Shown here piece after piece: positions 26,344 to 34,175 of a stretch of 64,000 bases of DNA. The notes under the pieces are model-generated. The model was not told the DNA's origin. It worked only from the letters and a program-made list of their open reading frames with translations, and did no database searches. Numbering within the stretch: position 1 is the first letter of the stretch; each line of letters starts with the position of its first letter. The position numbers and the translations under genes were made by a program. Source of the stretch: Paracoccus bogoriensis (GTDB lineage Bacteria; Pseudomonadota; Alphaproteobacteria; Rhodobacterales; Rhodobacteraceae); contig NZ_JAHYSR010000012.1 in assembly GCF_019431455.1 (NCBI RefSeq), forward strand, positions 1 through 64,000. Direction: 5' to 3'.

Positions 26344-28095
26344 ATGAACGACGACGCATCGCCGCCACGGCCGTGGCTGGCGTCCTACGGCACATCCATA
26401 CCGCGCGACCTGCCGGCGCCACGATATCGCAATCTGGCGGATCTGGCCGACCAGACCTGCCGCCAGAACGCCGCCCGAACGGCCTTCACCTGCGTCATGC
26501 CCAACGGCATGAACGGCAGTCTGTCCTATGCCCGATTGGCCGAGTTGTCGGATGCCTTCGCGGCCTTTCTCCGGGTCGATTGCGGTTTGCAGCCGGGCGA
26601 CCGCGTGGCCGTGCAGCTGCCCAATGGGCTGGCCTATCCGGTCGCGGCCTTCGGCACGTTCAAGGCGGGCTGCGTCCTGGTGAACACGAACCCGCTCTAT
26701 ACCGCGCCCGAGATGATCCACCAGTTCCGCGACAGTGGCGCCAAGGTGCTGGTCATCGTGGACATGTTCGCCGACAAGTTGGCCGAGGTGATTCCGCAGA
26801 CCGGTATCGACACCGTGGTCGTGGCGGGCGTGTCGGAATTCTTCCCGTCCCTGCCTAACCTGATCGTGCGGGGGGTGCAGAAATACTGGAACCGGGTTCT
26901 GCCGCCCGTGCCGGAGCTGTCAGTCCGCAGCCTTCGCCTGCGCACGGCGCTGAAGGCGGGGCGCGCGCATCGCGTGACTGTCGCGGATTACTGGCAGGGC
27001 GCGGGCCGCGATGATCTGGCGCTGCTGCAATATACGGGCGGCACGACCGGGGTGGCCAAGGGGGCGATGCTGACCCATGGCAATATCCTGGCCAATCTGG
27101 ACCAGGTTCATGCGGTGTCGGGCGGGGTGATGACGCGCGACGATTGCGTGCTGACGGCGCTACCGCTTTATCACATCTTTGCCTTTACCGCGAACCTGAT
27201 GACCTTTTTCGCACTGGGTGCGCGCAACATCCTGATCCCTTCGCCGCGTCCGGTGCAGAACCTCCAGCGCGCGATCGAGAACTACCCCGTGACCTGGATG
27301 ACCGGGGTGAACACGCTTTTCAACGCCTTGCTGAACGAGGAATGGTTCGCGGCCTATCCGCCCCGCCGGCTGCGCGCGGCCATAGCGGGCGGCACGGCTC
27401 TGCACCAGGCCGTTGCCCGGCGTTGGCGGGCGATGACCGGCACGCCGCTGGCCGAAGGATACGGCCTGACCGAGACGGCCCCCCTGGTCAGCTTCAACCC
27501 GATGGACGACCGCGCGCGCCCCGGCAGCATCGGCCTGCCGGTGCCGGGCTGCGAGGTGATGCTGATGGACGATGACGGCCGTCCTGTCCCGCAGGGTCGG
27601 CCGGGTGAACTGGCCGTGCGCGGCCCGCAGGTGATGCGCGGCTACTGGCAACGCGATGACGAGACCGCGCGTGTCATGCGCGACGGCTGGCTGCTGACCG
27701 GCGATGTTGCGGTGATGGACAAGGATGGCTTCCTTCGGATCGTGGACCGCAAGAAGGATCTGGTGCTGGTCTCGGGCTTCAATGTCTATCCCAACGAGGT
27801 CGAAAATGTCCTTTCCCTGATGGAAGGGGTGCTGGAATCCGCCGTCGTTGCCATACCCGATCCCAGGACCGGCGAGGCCGTTCGCGCCTATATCGTGCCC
27901 AACCCCGACCACCCGGGCGAGCTGACCGAGTCCGATATCGTCGCGCATTGCCGCACCCATCTGACCGATTACAAGCGGCCGCGTTCGATCGTCTTCCGCG
28001 ATGAACTGCCAAAATCCCCGATAGGCAAGATCCTCCGCAAGGATCTGAAGGCCGAGATCGCCCGTGAATTCGCCCGAAAGGCTGCGCCATGCTGA
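26344..28095 (+). CDS. fadD: Long-chain fatty-acid-CoA ligase
   Basis: This 583-residue ANL-superfamily enzyme adenylates a fatty acid and transfers it to CoA. The P-loop AMP-binding motif is LLQYTGGTTGVAKGAMLTH near residue 232. YGLTETAP lies near 377, the A8 hinge GFLRIVDRKKDLVLVSGFNVYPNEVE near 463-488, and the catalytic Lys is in LPKSPIGKILRKDL near the end. Chain-length preference cannot be read from the sequence. It starts with GGGGAGGAAGC before the ATG, and its end overlaps the transporter gene by 7 bp. Confidence 0.92.
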   Translation: MNDDASPPRPWLASYGTSIPRDLPAPRYRNLADLADQTCRQNAARTAFTCVMPNGMNGSLSYARLAELSDAFAAFLRVDCGLQPGDRVAVQLPNGLAYPVAAFGTFKAGCVLVNTNPLYTAPEMIHQFRDSGAKVLVIVDMFADKLAEVIPQTGIDTVVVAGVSEFFPSLPNLIVRGVQKYWNRVLPPVPELSVRSLRLRTALKAGRAHRVTVADYWQGAGRDDLALLQYTGGTTGVAKGAMLTHGNILANLDQVHAVSGGVMTRDDCVLTALPLYHIFAFTANLMTFFALGARNILIPSPRPVQNLQRAIENYPVTWMTGVNTLFNALLNEEWFAAYPPRRLRAAIAGGTALHQAVARRWRAMTGTPLAEGYGLTETAPLVSFNPMDDRARPGSIGLPVPGCEVMLMDDDGRPVPQGRPGELAVRGPQVMRGYWQRDDETARVMRDGWLLTGDVAVMDKDGFLRIVDRKKDLVLVSGFNVYPNEVENVLSLMEGVLESAVVAIPDPRTGEAVRAYIVPNPDHPGELTESDIVAHCRTHLTDYKRPRSIVFRDELPKSPIGKILRKDLKAEIAREFARKAAPC

Positions 28096-28988
28096 CGGAA
28101 ACCGAAACGACGCTGCTGGGGATCATGATGATGGTGATCATGCTGGGCATGGGCGCCTCGATGACCTGGCGCGATTTCCTGATCGCGTTCCGCAAGCCCA
28201 GGGGGATTCTGGTCGGACTTGTGTCGCAGTATGTCATCATGCCGTTTCTGGGCTATGCCCTGGCGATGCTCCTCGACCTGCCTCCGGCAATGGCCGTAGG
28301 CCTGATCCTGATCGCCTGTATGCCGGGAGGGACGACCAGTAACATTTTCGCCTATTTCTCCAAGGGTGTGCTGGCGCTGTCGATCATGATGACGACGGTC
28401 TCGACCCTGGTCGCGGTGGTGACCGTGCCGCTTCTGCTGAGCTTCTATAGCGGGCTGGCCGGGGTGACGGGTGAATATGTCATCCCCGCTGGCAATATTG
28501 CGCAGGTGCTGGCGGTGCTGCTGGTGCCGACCGTGCTGGGCATGGTTCTGCGAAAGGTCAACGCCAATGTCGGCGCCACGATCGAGCTTCTGGGTGCGTT
28601 GCTGGGTGTGGTCGTCATCCTGTTCCTGATCGGATCCTGGGTGCCGCGCAACTACGGGATGTTGCTGGACACGGGCCTGCCGGTCTATGTCGCGGCCATC
28701 GGGATCGGCCTGACGGGGATGTTGCTGGGCTACTGGCTGGCGCGCGCGTTGCGGCAGGACAGCAATCGCGCCCGCACCATCAGCCTTGAGACGGGGATCC
28801 AGAACGGGCCGCTGGCTGCGCTTGTGATCACGCTGACCTTCACCGGCACCCAGCAGCAGGAGGTGCTGTTCATACCGGTTCTCTACAGTCTGTTCATCGT
28901 TATCACCTCGTCCTTCGTGACGCTGTGGTATCGCCGGCAGGCCACCGCCGAGGCGCTGGCGCGCGAGGCGGCCAAGATCCGGGTCTGA
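28089..28988 (+). CDS. Bile acid:sodium symporter (BASS) family transporter
   Basis: This 299-residue membrane protein has about nine to ten helices. It carries the BASS-family core CMPGGTTSNIFAYFSKGV near residue 77, and the ETGIQNGPLAAL signature near 235 of the sodium-site helix. Such carriers import organic acids (bile acids, pyruvate, pantoate, others) with sodium. The 7-bp overlap with an acyl-CoA ligase suggests uptake of an acid that is then activated with CoA, an inference only. It ends 3 bp before the convergent response regulator. Confidence 0.85.
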   Translation: MLTETETTLLGIMMMVIMLGMGASMTWRDFLIAFRKPRGILVGLVSQYVIMPFLGYALAMLLDLPPAMAVGLILIACMPGGTTSNIFAYFSKGVLALSIMMTTVSTLVAVVTVPLLLSFYSGLAGVTGEYVIPAGNIAQVLAVLLVPTVLGMVLRKVNANVGATIELLGALLGVVVILFLIGSWVPRNYGMLLDTGLPVYVAAIGIGLTGMLLGYWLARALRQDSNRARTISLETGIQNGPLAALVITLTFTGTQQQEVLFIPVLYSLFIVITSSFVTLWYRRQATAEALAREAAKIRV

Positions 28989-28991
28989 GCC

Positions 28992-29726
28992 CTACATCTC
29001 GGCCACGCGGGACAGGCGGTCATGGACCAGCGTGCTGACCCGCGCCAGGTCGGCGGCCACCGCGTGCCCTGCCTCGTGGTCGCGGACCAGGGCGTTGGCG
29101 GCCTCTTCCAGCGCCCTGTCACGGGCCGAGCGCGCGACCCCGGCCAGAAAGCGAGCGATATAGTCGATTTCGGTCGTGTCGCTGGCCTGTGTCAGCACCT
29201 CGGCCGCATGGGCCAGATCGTCGCGCAGACCCGTCGGGTCCGGCTGGATCATGTCATCGGGCACGATCCGCGGCCCCGGGCCGGTCTGTTCTGGCGGCAT
29301 GGCTGACAGGATCGCCTGCTGGAACTGCGCAAGGCTTTCGACGGGCTTCAACAGGAACCCGTCCGCACCAGCCGCAAGGGCCACGCCTTGGGCATCCGGG
29401 TCGCCCGAGATGCCCAGAATCACCGGCACGCGATGATCGGCCCGCGCCAACTTGCGGATCAGATCGGCGCCATCACCATCCGGCAGACCAAGATCCACGA
29501 TCACCACGGCGGGCCGGTATGTCTGAAGATGGCGTGCCGCCGACGCCAGGCAATCCGCGCGGCGAATCCGCGCACCCGAGCGCAGGCAGAGCAGCCGCAC
29601 CGCCTCGCTGGCGAAACGCGAATCCTCGACCACCAGGACCGTCAGCCCGGTCAGAGGTCGCTTGGGCAGTGTTAAACGCCACATGGGCAAGGGCTTTTCG
29701 ACGGCGTGCTGATGATGTGTCTGCAT
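28992..29726 (-). CDS. Response regulator with receiver domain and helical C-terminal part
   Basis: This 244-residue protein has a receiver domain at residues 28-148: VLVVEDSRFASEAVRLL with acidic pocket, VIVDLGLPDGDG with phospho-acceptor Asp near 77, and FLLKPVES with the conserved Lys. The C-terminal 90 residues are helical (for example DDLAHAAEVLTQA and RDRALEEAANALVRD) without a DNA-binding motif I recognise, so it may be a phosphotransfer or output adaptor. No partner kinase lies nearby. The start at 29726 follows a GGGG site; ATG at 29684 is an alternative. Confidence 0.85.
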   Translation of the reverse strand: MQTHHQHAVEKPLPMWRLTLPKRPLTGLTVLVVEDSRFASEAVRLLCLRSGARIRRADCLASAARHLQTYRPAVVIVDLGLPDGDGADLIRKLARADHRVPVILGISGDPDAQGVALAAGADGFLLKPVESLAQFQQAILSAMPPEQTGPGPRIVPDDMIQPDPTGLRDDLAHAAEVLTQASDTTEIDYIARFLAGVARSARDRALEEAANALVRDHEAGHAVAADLARVSTLVHDRLSRVAEM

Positions 29727-29853
29727 TGGTTCGATCCCCTGAACGGCTTTGCGTCAGTAAAGACCCGAATCGCTAATGCGCGGTTAACCGCACCCGCTTT
29801 TCCTTTTCTCTACCTGTCGAAAGGCGTAGAAGGTGTAGCAGACGGAGAAAAAG

Positions 29854-30258
29854 ATGATCGGACGCCTGAATCACGTGGCCATCGCCGTGCCGGACCTTGC
29901 GGCATCCTCGGCGCAGTATCGCGACACGCTGGGCGCGGTGGTCCATCCGCCGCAAGACGAGCCCGATCACGGCGTCACCGTGGTCTTCATAGATCTGCCG
30001 AACACGAAGATCGAACTGATCGCCCCGCTGGGCGACGACAGCCCTGTCGCGGCTTTTCTGGAACGGAACCCGGCAGGCGGCATTCACCATATCTGCTACG
30101 AGGTCGCCGATATCCTGGCCGCGCGCGACCGGCTAAAGGCGGCGGGGGCGCGCGTCCTTGGCTCGGGCGAGCCGAAGATCGGTGCGCATGGCAAGCCGGT
30201 GCTGTTCGTGCATCCCAAGGATTTCAACGGCTGCCTGATCGAACTGGAGCAAGTCTGA
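29854..30258 (+). CDS. mce: Methylmalonyl/ethylmalonyl-CoA epimerase
   Basis: This 134-residue protein of the glyoxalase/VOC superfamily starts MIGRLNHVAIAVPDL with a metal-binding His. VVFIDLPNTKIELIAPLG, GGIHHICYEVADI with two His, and KDFNGCLIELEQV complete the metal site. It interconverts the 2R and 2S forms of methylmalonyl-CoA (or ethylmalonyl-CoA in the ethylmalonyl-CoA pathway of this group). The stop overlaps the next ATG (TGATG). Confidence 0.95.
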   Translation: MIGRLNHVAIAVPDLAASSAQYRDTLGAVVHPPQDEPDHGVTVVFIDLPNTKIELIAPLGDDSPVAAFLERNPAGGIHHICYEVADILAARDRLKAAGARVLGSGEPKIGAHGKPVLFVHPKDFNGCLIELEQV

Positions 30259-30527
30259 TGAGCCTGACCGGCGGAATCGTCCTTTACGCATCCTTGTGGT
30301 TTCTGACCCTGTTCGTCGTCATGCCGATCGGCCAGCGCAGTCAGGCCGATGCGGGCGAAATCTTGCGCGGAACCCATGCCGGCGCCCCGGCTGGTGTGCC
30401 TTGGCGGCGCAAGCTGATCTGGACGACGCTGATCACATCGGCGACCTGGGCGGTGATCGCTTTCATCATCTTCGGCGAGATCATCACCCGATCCGATATC
30501 TCGCATCTGGACCAGCTGATCCGCTGA
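30258..30527 (+). CDS. DUF1467 family small membrane protein
   Basis: This 89-residue protein has two membrane segments (GIVLYASLWFLTLFVVMPIG and LITSATWAVIAFIIFGEII). Between them is the conserved basic loop with RSQADAGEILRGTHAGAP and PWRRKLIWTT, typical of DUF1467. It is coupled to mce by a 1-bp overlap; this pairing is frequent in Rhodobacteraceae as far as I recall. The function is unknown. Its 3' end overlaps the convergent EI24-type gene by 44 bp. Confidence 0.8.
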   Translation: MSLTGGIVLYASLWFLTLFVVMPIGQRSQADAGEILRGTHAGAPAGVPWRRKLIWTTLITSATWAVIAFIIFGEIITRSDISHLDQLIR

Positions 30528-31203
30528 CCTTGTGGTAAAGATGCGCAAATGCCGCCGCCGCCAGCAAGGGCAGCGCGATGTTCAGCAGCGGCACGGTCAG
30601 CCCCGCCGCGACCAGCGCACCCGTGATCAGGATCGTCCCCGCATGGCGCTGGCGCAGACGATGTGCCTCGGGCTCTGACAGGTGGCGACGCGCGGCCATC
30701 TGGAAGAACTCGCGCCCCAGAAGCCAGCCATTCGCCAGGTAGAACAGCACCGGCGCCAGCGGGCCCAGAAAGGGTGCCAGCAGCAGCGCCACGATGCCGA
30801 TGCCAAGCACCGCCGCCATGACCGCCAGCGCTTCCAGCAAGGAATCCATGAAATCCAGCGAGACACCTTGCCGGTCGGGGTAATGCCGACGTTCGACCTC
30901 GGCGGCGACATTTTCGGCGAAGAGACCTGAAAAGAGGGCCGCAACCGGCGCCATCAGGAAGAATCCCATCAGCGGAAACAGCGCCAGCGAGCCCCAGGAC
31001 AGGACCGGACCGATCTGCACTTCGCCCAGCCAGGGCAGCGAGAAGCCGCCCGGCACCATCAGCCGCAGTGCCCAGAAAATTGCGGCCTGGAGGGCGATGA
31101 ACAGTCCGATCGTCAGCGCCACGCCTGCCAGAACAAGCCGCAGCGCCGCGGGCCTCAGCAAATCCGCCCAGCCAAGCGCCAGGACATGCAGCGCGCGCAT
31201 CAT
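30484..31203 (-). CDS. EI24 domain membrane protein (CysZ-like)
   Basis: This 239-residue membrane protein of the EI24/CysZ family has about four to five hydrophobic segments. The motif EVERRHYPDRQGVSLDFMDSL lies near residue 105. LVFYLANGWLLGREFFQM-like features (here VLFYLANGWLLGREFFQ) are near 155, followed by the conserved HAGTILITGALVAAGLTVPLLNI. CysZ transports sulfate in E. coli, but the link is not established for this group. Its start overlaps the stop of the nitroreductase gene as ATGA, so the two are coupled. Confidence 0.8.
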   Translation of the reverse strand: MMRALHVLALGWADLLRPAALRLVLAGVALTIGLFIALQAAIFWALRLMVPGGFSLPWLGEVQIGPVLSWGSLALFPLMGFFLMAPVAALFSGLFAENVAAEVERRHYPDRQGVSLDFMDSLLEALAVMAAVLGIGIVALLLAPFLGPLAPVLFYLANGWLLGREFFQMAARRHLSEPEAHRLRQRHAGTILITGALVAAGLTVPLLNIALPLLAAAAFAHLYHKVSGSAGPDARYRIG

Positions 31204-31772
31204 TCCAGCCAGGCCGTCTTGGCCTCGATATTTGGTCGGGGGCGGTCGGGCGGGGCGTCACCGGAACTGCCAATATGGATCAGCCCGGCCACACGCTCGC
31301 CGGGCGCGAGGCCCAGATGGGCCGCCGCGAAATCCTGGTTCAGCGCGGCAAACCCTGTGAGCCAGCTCGCCCCCCAACCAGAGGCCAAAGCCGCGTTCAC
31401 CAGCCCCAGACAGACCGCGCCCGCCGACAGAACCTGTTCCCATCCGGGCACCTTGGGGCTTGCGACCGGGCTGTGGATCACCCCGACAATCAGCGGCGAG
31501 GACAGAGCCGCGGCCGCCTTTTCGGCAGCGGCTTCGTCTTGCCCGTCATCCAGAACCGCCTTGTGCAGAAGCGGCTTGAGACGGTCCAGCGCCGGTCGCG
31601 TCAGGACCAGAAAGCGCCACGGTTCCAGTTTGCCGTGGTCGGGGACACGGGCGGCAAGGGTCAAAAGGCGCATCACCTCGGCCCGATCAGGCGCCGGCTC
31701 GGCCAGAAGTTTGGGCGGATGCGACCGTCTGGTGGCCAGAAAGGCCAGGGCGGCGTCGTTTCTTTTTGACAT
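31200..31772 (-). CDS. Nitroreductase family protein
   Basis: This 190-residue FMN-dependent oxidoreductase has the family start with FLATRRSHPP (FMN phosphate binding). AARVPDHGKLEPWRFLVL is near residue 41 and SAGAVCLGLVNAALASGWGASWLTGFAALN near 115. The HGKLEPWRF motif fits the small YdjA-like subfamily. The substrate is unknown. It is the first gene of a pair with the EI24-type protein (4-bp overlap). Confidence 0.88.
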   Translation of the reverse strand: MSKRNDAALAFLATRRSHPPKLLAEPAPDRAEVMRLLTLAARVPDHGKLEPWRFLVLTRPALDRLKPLLHKAVLDDGQDEAAAEKAAAALSSPLIVGVIHSPVASPKVPGWEQVLSAGAVCLGLVNAALASGWGASWLTGFAALNQDFAAAHLGLAPGERVAGLIHIGSSGDAPPDRPRPNIEAKTAWLE

Positions 31773-31793
31773 CTTCGGTTCCTCCGGCAGGGA

Positions 31794-32039
31794 TCAGATG
31801 CGGCGTTCCAGCCGGTAATTGCCCTCGGGCAGGTTCAACGCCGCGCGCAGTTCGGCCAACTGATGCATGGTGAAGGTGATGCGGGCCACTTCGTCGCCGT
31901 GCTCGCTCATCTGTTCGATCACAACGCGGTCATCGAAGGTCAGAATCACCACGTCTTCGTTCAGAGGGCGGGTGTTCGGCTCGGCTTCGTCGATCAGCGT
32001 GATCACGGTGGCGTCGAAATCATGTTCGATGGTGAACAT
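31794..32039 (-). CDS. Small conserved-looking protein of unknown function
   Basis: This is an 81-residue acidic protein. MFTIEHDFDATVITLIDE begins with alternating beta pattern, and LNEDVVILTFDDRVVIEQM follows. The C terminus is LAELRAALNLPEGNYRLERR. It has no membrane segment or signal peptide. I do not recognise the family, but the composition and an AGGAGGAT site just before the ATG support a real gene. It may share a promoter region with the divergent M48 gene (132 bp away). Confidence 0.7.
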   Translation of the reverse strand: MFTIEHDFDATVITLIDEAEPNTRPLNEDVVILTFDDRVVIEQMSEHGDEVARITFTMHQLAELRAALNLPEGNYRLERRI

Positions 32040-32171
32040 CGCATCCTCCTGTCATGCAAGCCCGACAATCGCGTGATTGCGCGCCGGGCACAAGCGCCGG
32101 GGGTTTGCAGGGGCTGCTGCCGCGGGATATGCTTGGCCGAACAGGAATGACGGCAGGATCGAGGCAGAGCG

Positions 32172-32951
32172 ATGGGTCTCAGGTTGAACAGGTTTCCAGC
32201 ACTGATCCTGGCAGGGCTGCTTGCCCTTGGCGCCTGTGCGCCCATGCCGATGGATGTGGCTGCGCCGGGCGGGCCGGTTCCTGCGCCCGTGGCCACGCGG
32301 GTGACGCTGCCGCCGGCGGCGGCGCCGCATCAGGGCACGCCGGATGCTGCTGCCCGCACATTCGTTCAGGTCATGCGCCGGATGGAACCTGTCGTTCGCG
32401 AAGAATGCCTGCTGCGCCGGACGCGCCCGATCAGTTGCGACTTTACCTTTGTCGTCGATGATCGCCCCAACCAGGAACCCAACGCCTTTCAGACCGTGGA
32501 CCGAAACGGGCGCCCCATCGTGGGCTTCACCCTCTCGTTGATTGCCCAGACCCGGAACGCCGACGAGATCGCCTTTGTCGTCGGCCACGAGGCTGCGCAT
32601 CATATCCTGAACCATCTTGACCGCCGCTCGGGCGCGGCTTCGGCGGCTGCGGTTGTGCTGGGAACGCTGGCCTCGGCCTATGGCGGCGATGCCAGCGCGA
32701 TCGAGCGCGCGCAGCAGATCGGCGCGACGGTCGGTTCGCGCTATTACTCGCGCGAGTGGGAGCTGGAGGCCGATTATCTCGGTTCGATCATCGCGCTCAA
32801 TGCGGGCTTCAATCCGATCAACGGCGCCCGCCTGTTCGAGCGGATCCCGGACCCGGGCAATCATATTCTGGGCACGCATCCTTCGCGCGCACAGCGGATC
32901 GCCCAGGTTTCGCGCGCCGTCAGAGATGTGGAAACGGGCCGCATCCGATAG
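32172..32951 (+). CDS. M48 family metalloprotease lipoprotein
   Basis: This 259-residue protein has a lipobox LALGAC with Cys at about residue 22. The catalytic zinc motif HEAAHH (HExxH) is near residue 139, and the third ligand is in EADYLGS near 197, matching the M48 family (BepA/LoiP-like). After the membrane anchor there is a Pro/Ala-rich spacer. Such envelope proteases act in outer-membrane protein quality control or lipoprotein turnover. It is larger than a bare M48 domain only by the N-terminal spacer. Confidence 0.92.
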   Translation: MGLRLNRFPALILAGLLALGACAPMPMDVAAPGGPVPAPVATRVTLPPAAAPHQGTPDAAARTFVQVMRRMEPVVREECLLRRTRPISCDFTFVVDDRPNQEPNAFQTVDRNGRPIVGFTLSLIAQTRNADEIAFVVGHEAAHHILNHLDRRSGAASAAAVVLGTLASAYGGDASAIERAQQIGATVGSRYYSREWELEADYLGSIIALNAGFNPINGARLFERIPDPGNHILGTHPSRAQRIAQVSRAVRDVETGRIR

Positions 32952-33202
32952 AAGGCCACTGTCTGGCAACTTGCGCACCCGCAGTCCCCGACCGGCAGAT
33001 CGGTCTGTGGACCCCTGCGGCGGGGGATTCAGGGTTGTGTCCCCAGGGTCGCACGGCAACCGCAAGGTGAAAAAAATTCTTCGTCTGCAACAAAAGACTG
33101 GCGAGTCGGCGGATTTCTGCTTTACTTCCTGTTAACTGCGATTGATCGCAGATTTGAATTGACATGGTTGACGCGCGTCGGCCGCGGCAGGAAGGATAGT
33201 GG
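32952..33202. other. 251-bp intergenic region with a hairpin and promoter-like elements
   Basis: No gene is supported. A perfect 6-bp stem (CTGCGA at 33136-33141, TCGCAG at 33146-33151, loop TTGA) precedes a perfect -35 hexamer TTGACA at 33159-33164. No good -10 is spaced correctly, so the promoter assignment is open. Confidence 0.35.
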
Positions 33203-33574
33203 ATGATCGGGGTCGTGGTCTGGACGAATGTGTCACGCGAGAAGGCGATCATCTGGTGCGAAGACCAGGCGACATTGGCCTATCTTCAGGGACGCGCCAA
33301 TCTTGTCGAGGCCGAGGGCCGCTGGCCCGAGCCCGGCGACCTTGTCGAACTTGAGACCCAGACCATCGGCAATCTGCGTCACGCGCTGGTCGTGTCGATA
33401 TTGTCGGAACAAAGCTGCCCGCAACTGCCGCGTCTGCTGGCCGAATCCCGGCCAGCGGCCGAAGCGCGTCCGCGGGTGGTCAATCTGCACAACGATCAGA
33501 GGCAGAGCGACCAGAGGCCGAGCGTTTCGCAGGGACTGGCCTTGCCCCGCATGAGGACAAGTGCGGCGGGCTGA
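33203..33574 (+). CDS. Protein of unknown function upstream of the ilvIH terminator region
   Basis: This 123-residue protein starts MIGVVVWTNVSREKAIIWCEDQ. A compact N-terminal domain of about 80 residues runs to VVSILSEQSCPQLPRLLAE and includes ANLVEAEGRWPEPGDLVELE, and a disordered tail rich in Gln, Arg and Ser follows. The N-terminal part has an OB/beta-barrel-like pattern. I do not recognise a named family; related unnamed proteins probably occur in relatives. The RBS GGAAGGATAG precedes the ATG. Its stop lies inside a terminator hairpin. Confidence 0.7.
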   Translation: MIGVVVWTNVSREKAIIWCEDQATLAYLQGRANLVEAEGRWPEPGDLVELETQTIGNLRHALVVSILSEQSCPQLPRLLAESRPAAEARPRVVNLHNDQRQSDQRPSVSQGLALPRMRTSAAG

Positions 33575-33590
33575 ACCCGCAGCACTTTTT
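33559..33590 (+). terminator. Terminator overlapping the stop of the unknown 123-residue protein
   Basis: A stem of AAGTGC/GCACTT plus GCGGG/CCCGC (arms 33559-33570 and 33576-33587, one internal mismatch, 5-base loop) is followed by TTTTT from 33586. It lies between two convergent genes and probably also limits the ilvIH transcript from the other side. Confidence 0.75.
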
Positions 33591-34150
33591 CAGAGCCCGC
33601 GCGCCAGCGCCGCAACGCCGGTTCGTGCCAGATCGACCAGTCCCAAAGGCCGCATCAGATCGGCAAAGGCATCCAGCTTGGTCGGCGTGCCCACCAGTTC
33701 GAACACAAAGCTCTCCAGCGTCGAATCGACCACGTTCGCGCGAAAGATTTCGGCGATGCGCAGCGCCTCGACGCGCTTTTCGCCCTGACCGCGAACCTTG
33801 AACAGACCCAGTTCGCGTTCGACGGCAGGCCCCTCGACGGTCAGGTCATGGACCTCGTGCACCGGCACGATCCGGCCAAGCTGCGCCTTGATCTGTTCGA
33901 TCACGGCAGGCGTGCCGCGCGTGACCACGGTGATGCGAGAGCGGTGCCCCTCGTGGTCGATCTCGGCCACGGTCAGACTGTCGATATTGTAGCCGCGCCC
34001 GGAAAACAGGCCGATCACGCGGGCCAGGACGCCCGGTTCGTTTTCGACCAGGACGGCCAGGGTGTGGCTTTCCTCGACCTGGGAATGGGGGTCGCGCAGG
34101 TCATAGGCCGAATGGCGCGACATGCCCTTCTGGATGTTCAATGCGTTCAT
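33590..34150 (-). CDS. ilvN: Acetolactate synthase small (regulatory) subunit
   Basis: This 186-residue regulatory subunit (IlvN/IlvH) has an N-terminal ACT domain, HTLAVLVENEPGVLARVIGLFSGRGYNIDSLTV, that binds valine for feedback inhibition. The second domain with VEALRIAEIFRANVVDSTLESFVFELVG stimulates the large subunit. It starts 25 bp after the large-subunit stop. The longer type of IlvN, with both domains, is present. Confidence 0.95.
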   Translation of the reverse strand: MNALNIQKGMSRHSAYDLRDPHSQVEESHTLAVLVENEPGVLARVIGLFSGRGYNIDSLTVAEIDHEGHRSRITVVTRGTPAVIEQIKAQLGRIVPVHEVHDLTVEGPAVERELGLFKVRGQGEKRVEALRIAEIFRANVVDSTLESFVFELVGTPTKLDAFADLMRPLGLVDLARTGVAALARGL

Positions 34151-34175
34151 GACTTTGCCCTTTCCTGTCCGGCCG

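Noticed and set aside
33067-33135. Short GTG-started frame ending before the unknown 123-residue protein
   Set aside because: Only 23 codons, with an AAGG site too close to the start codon; it can occur by chance.
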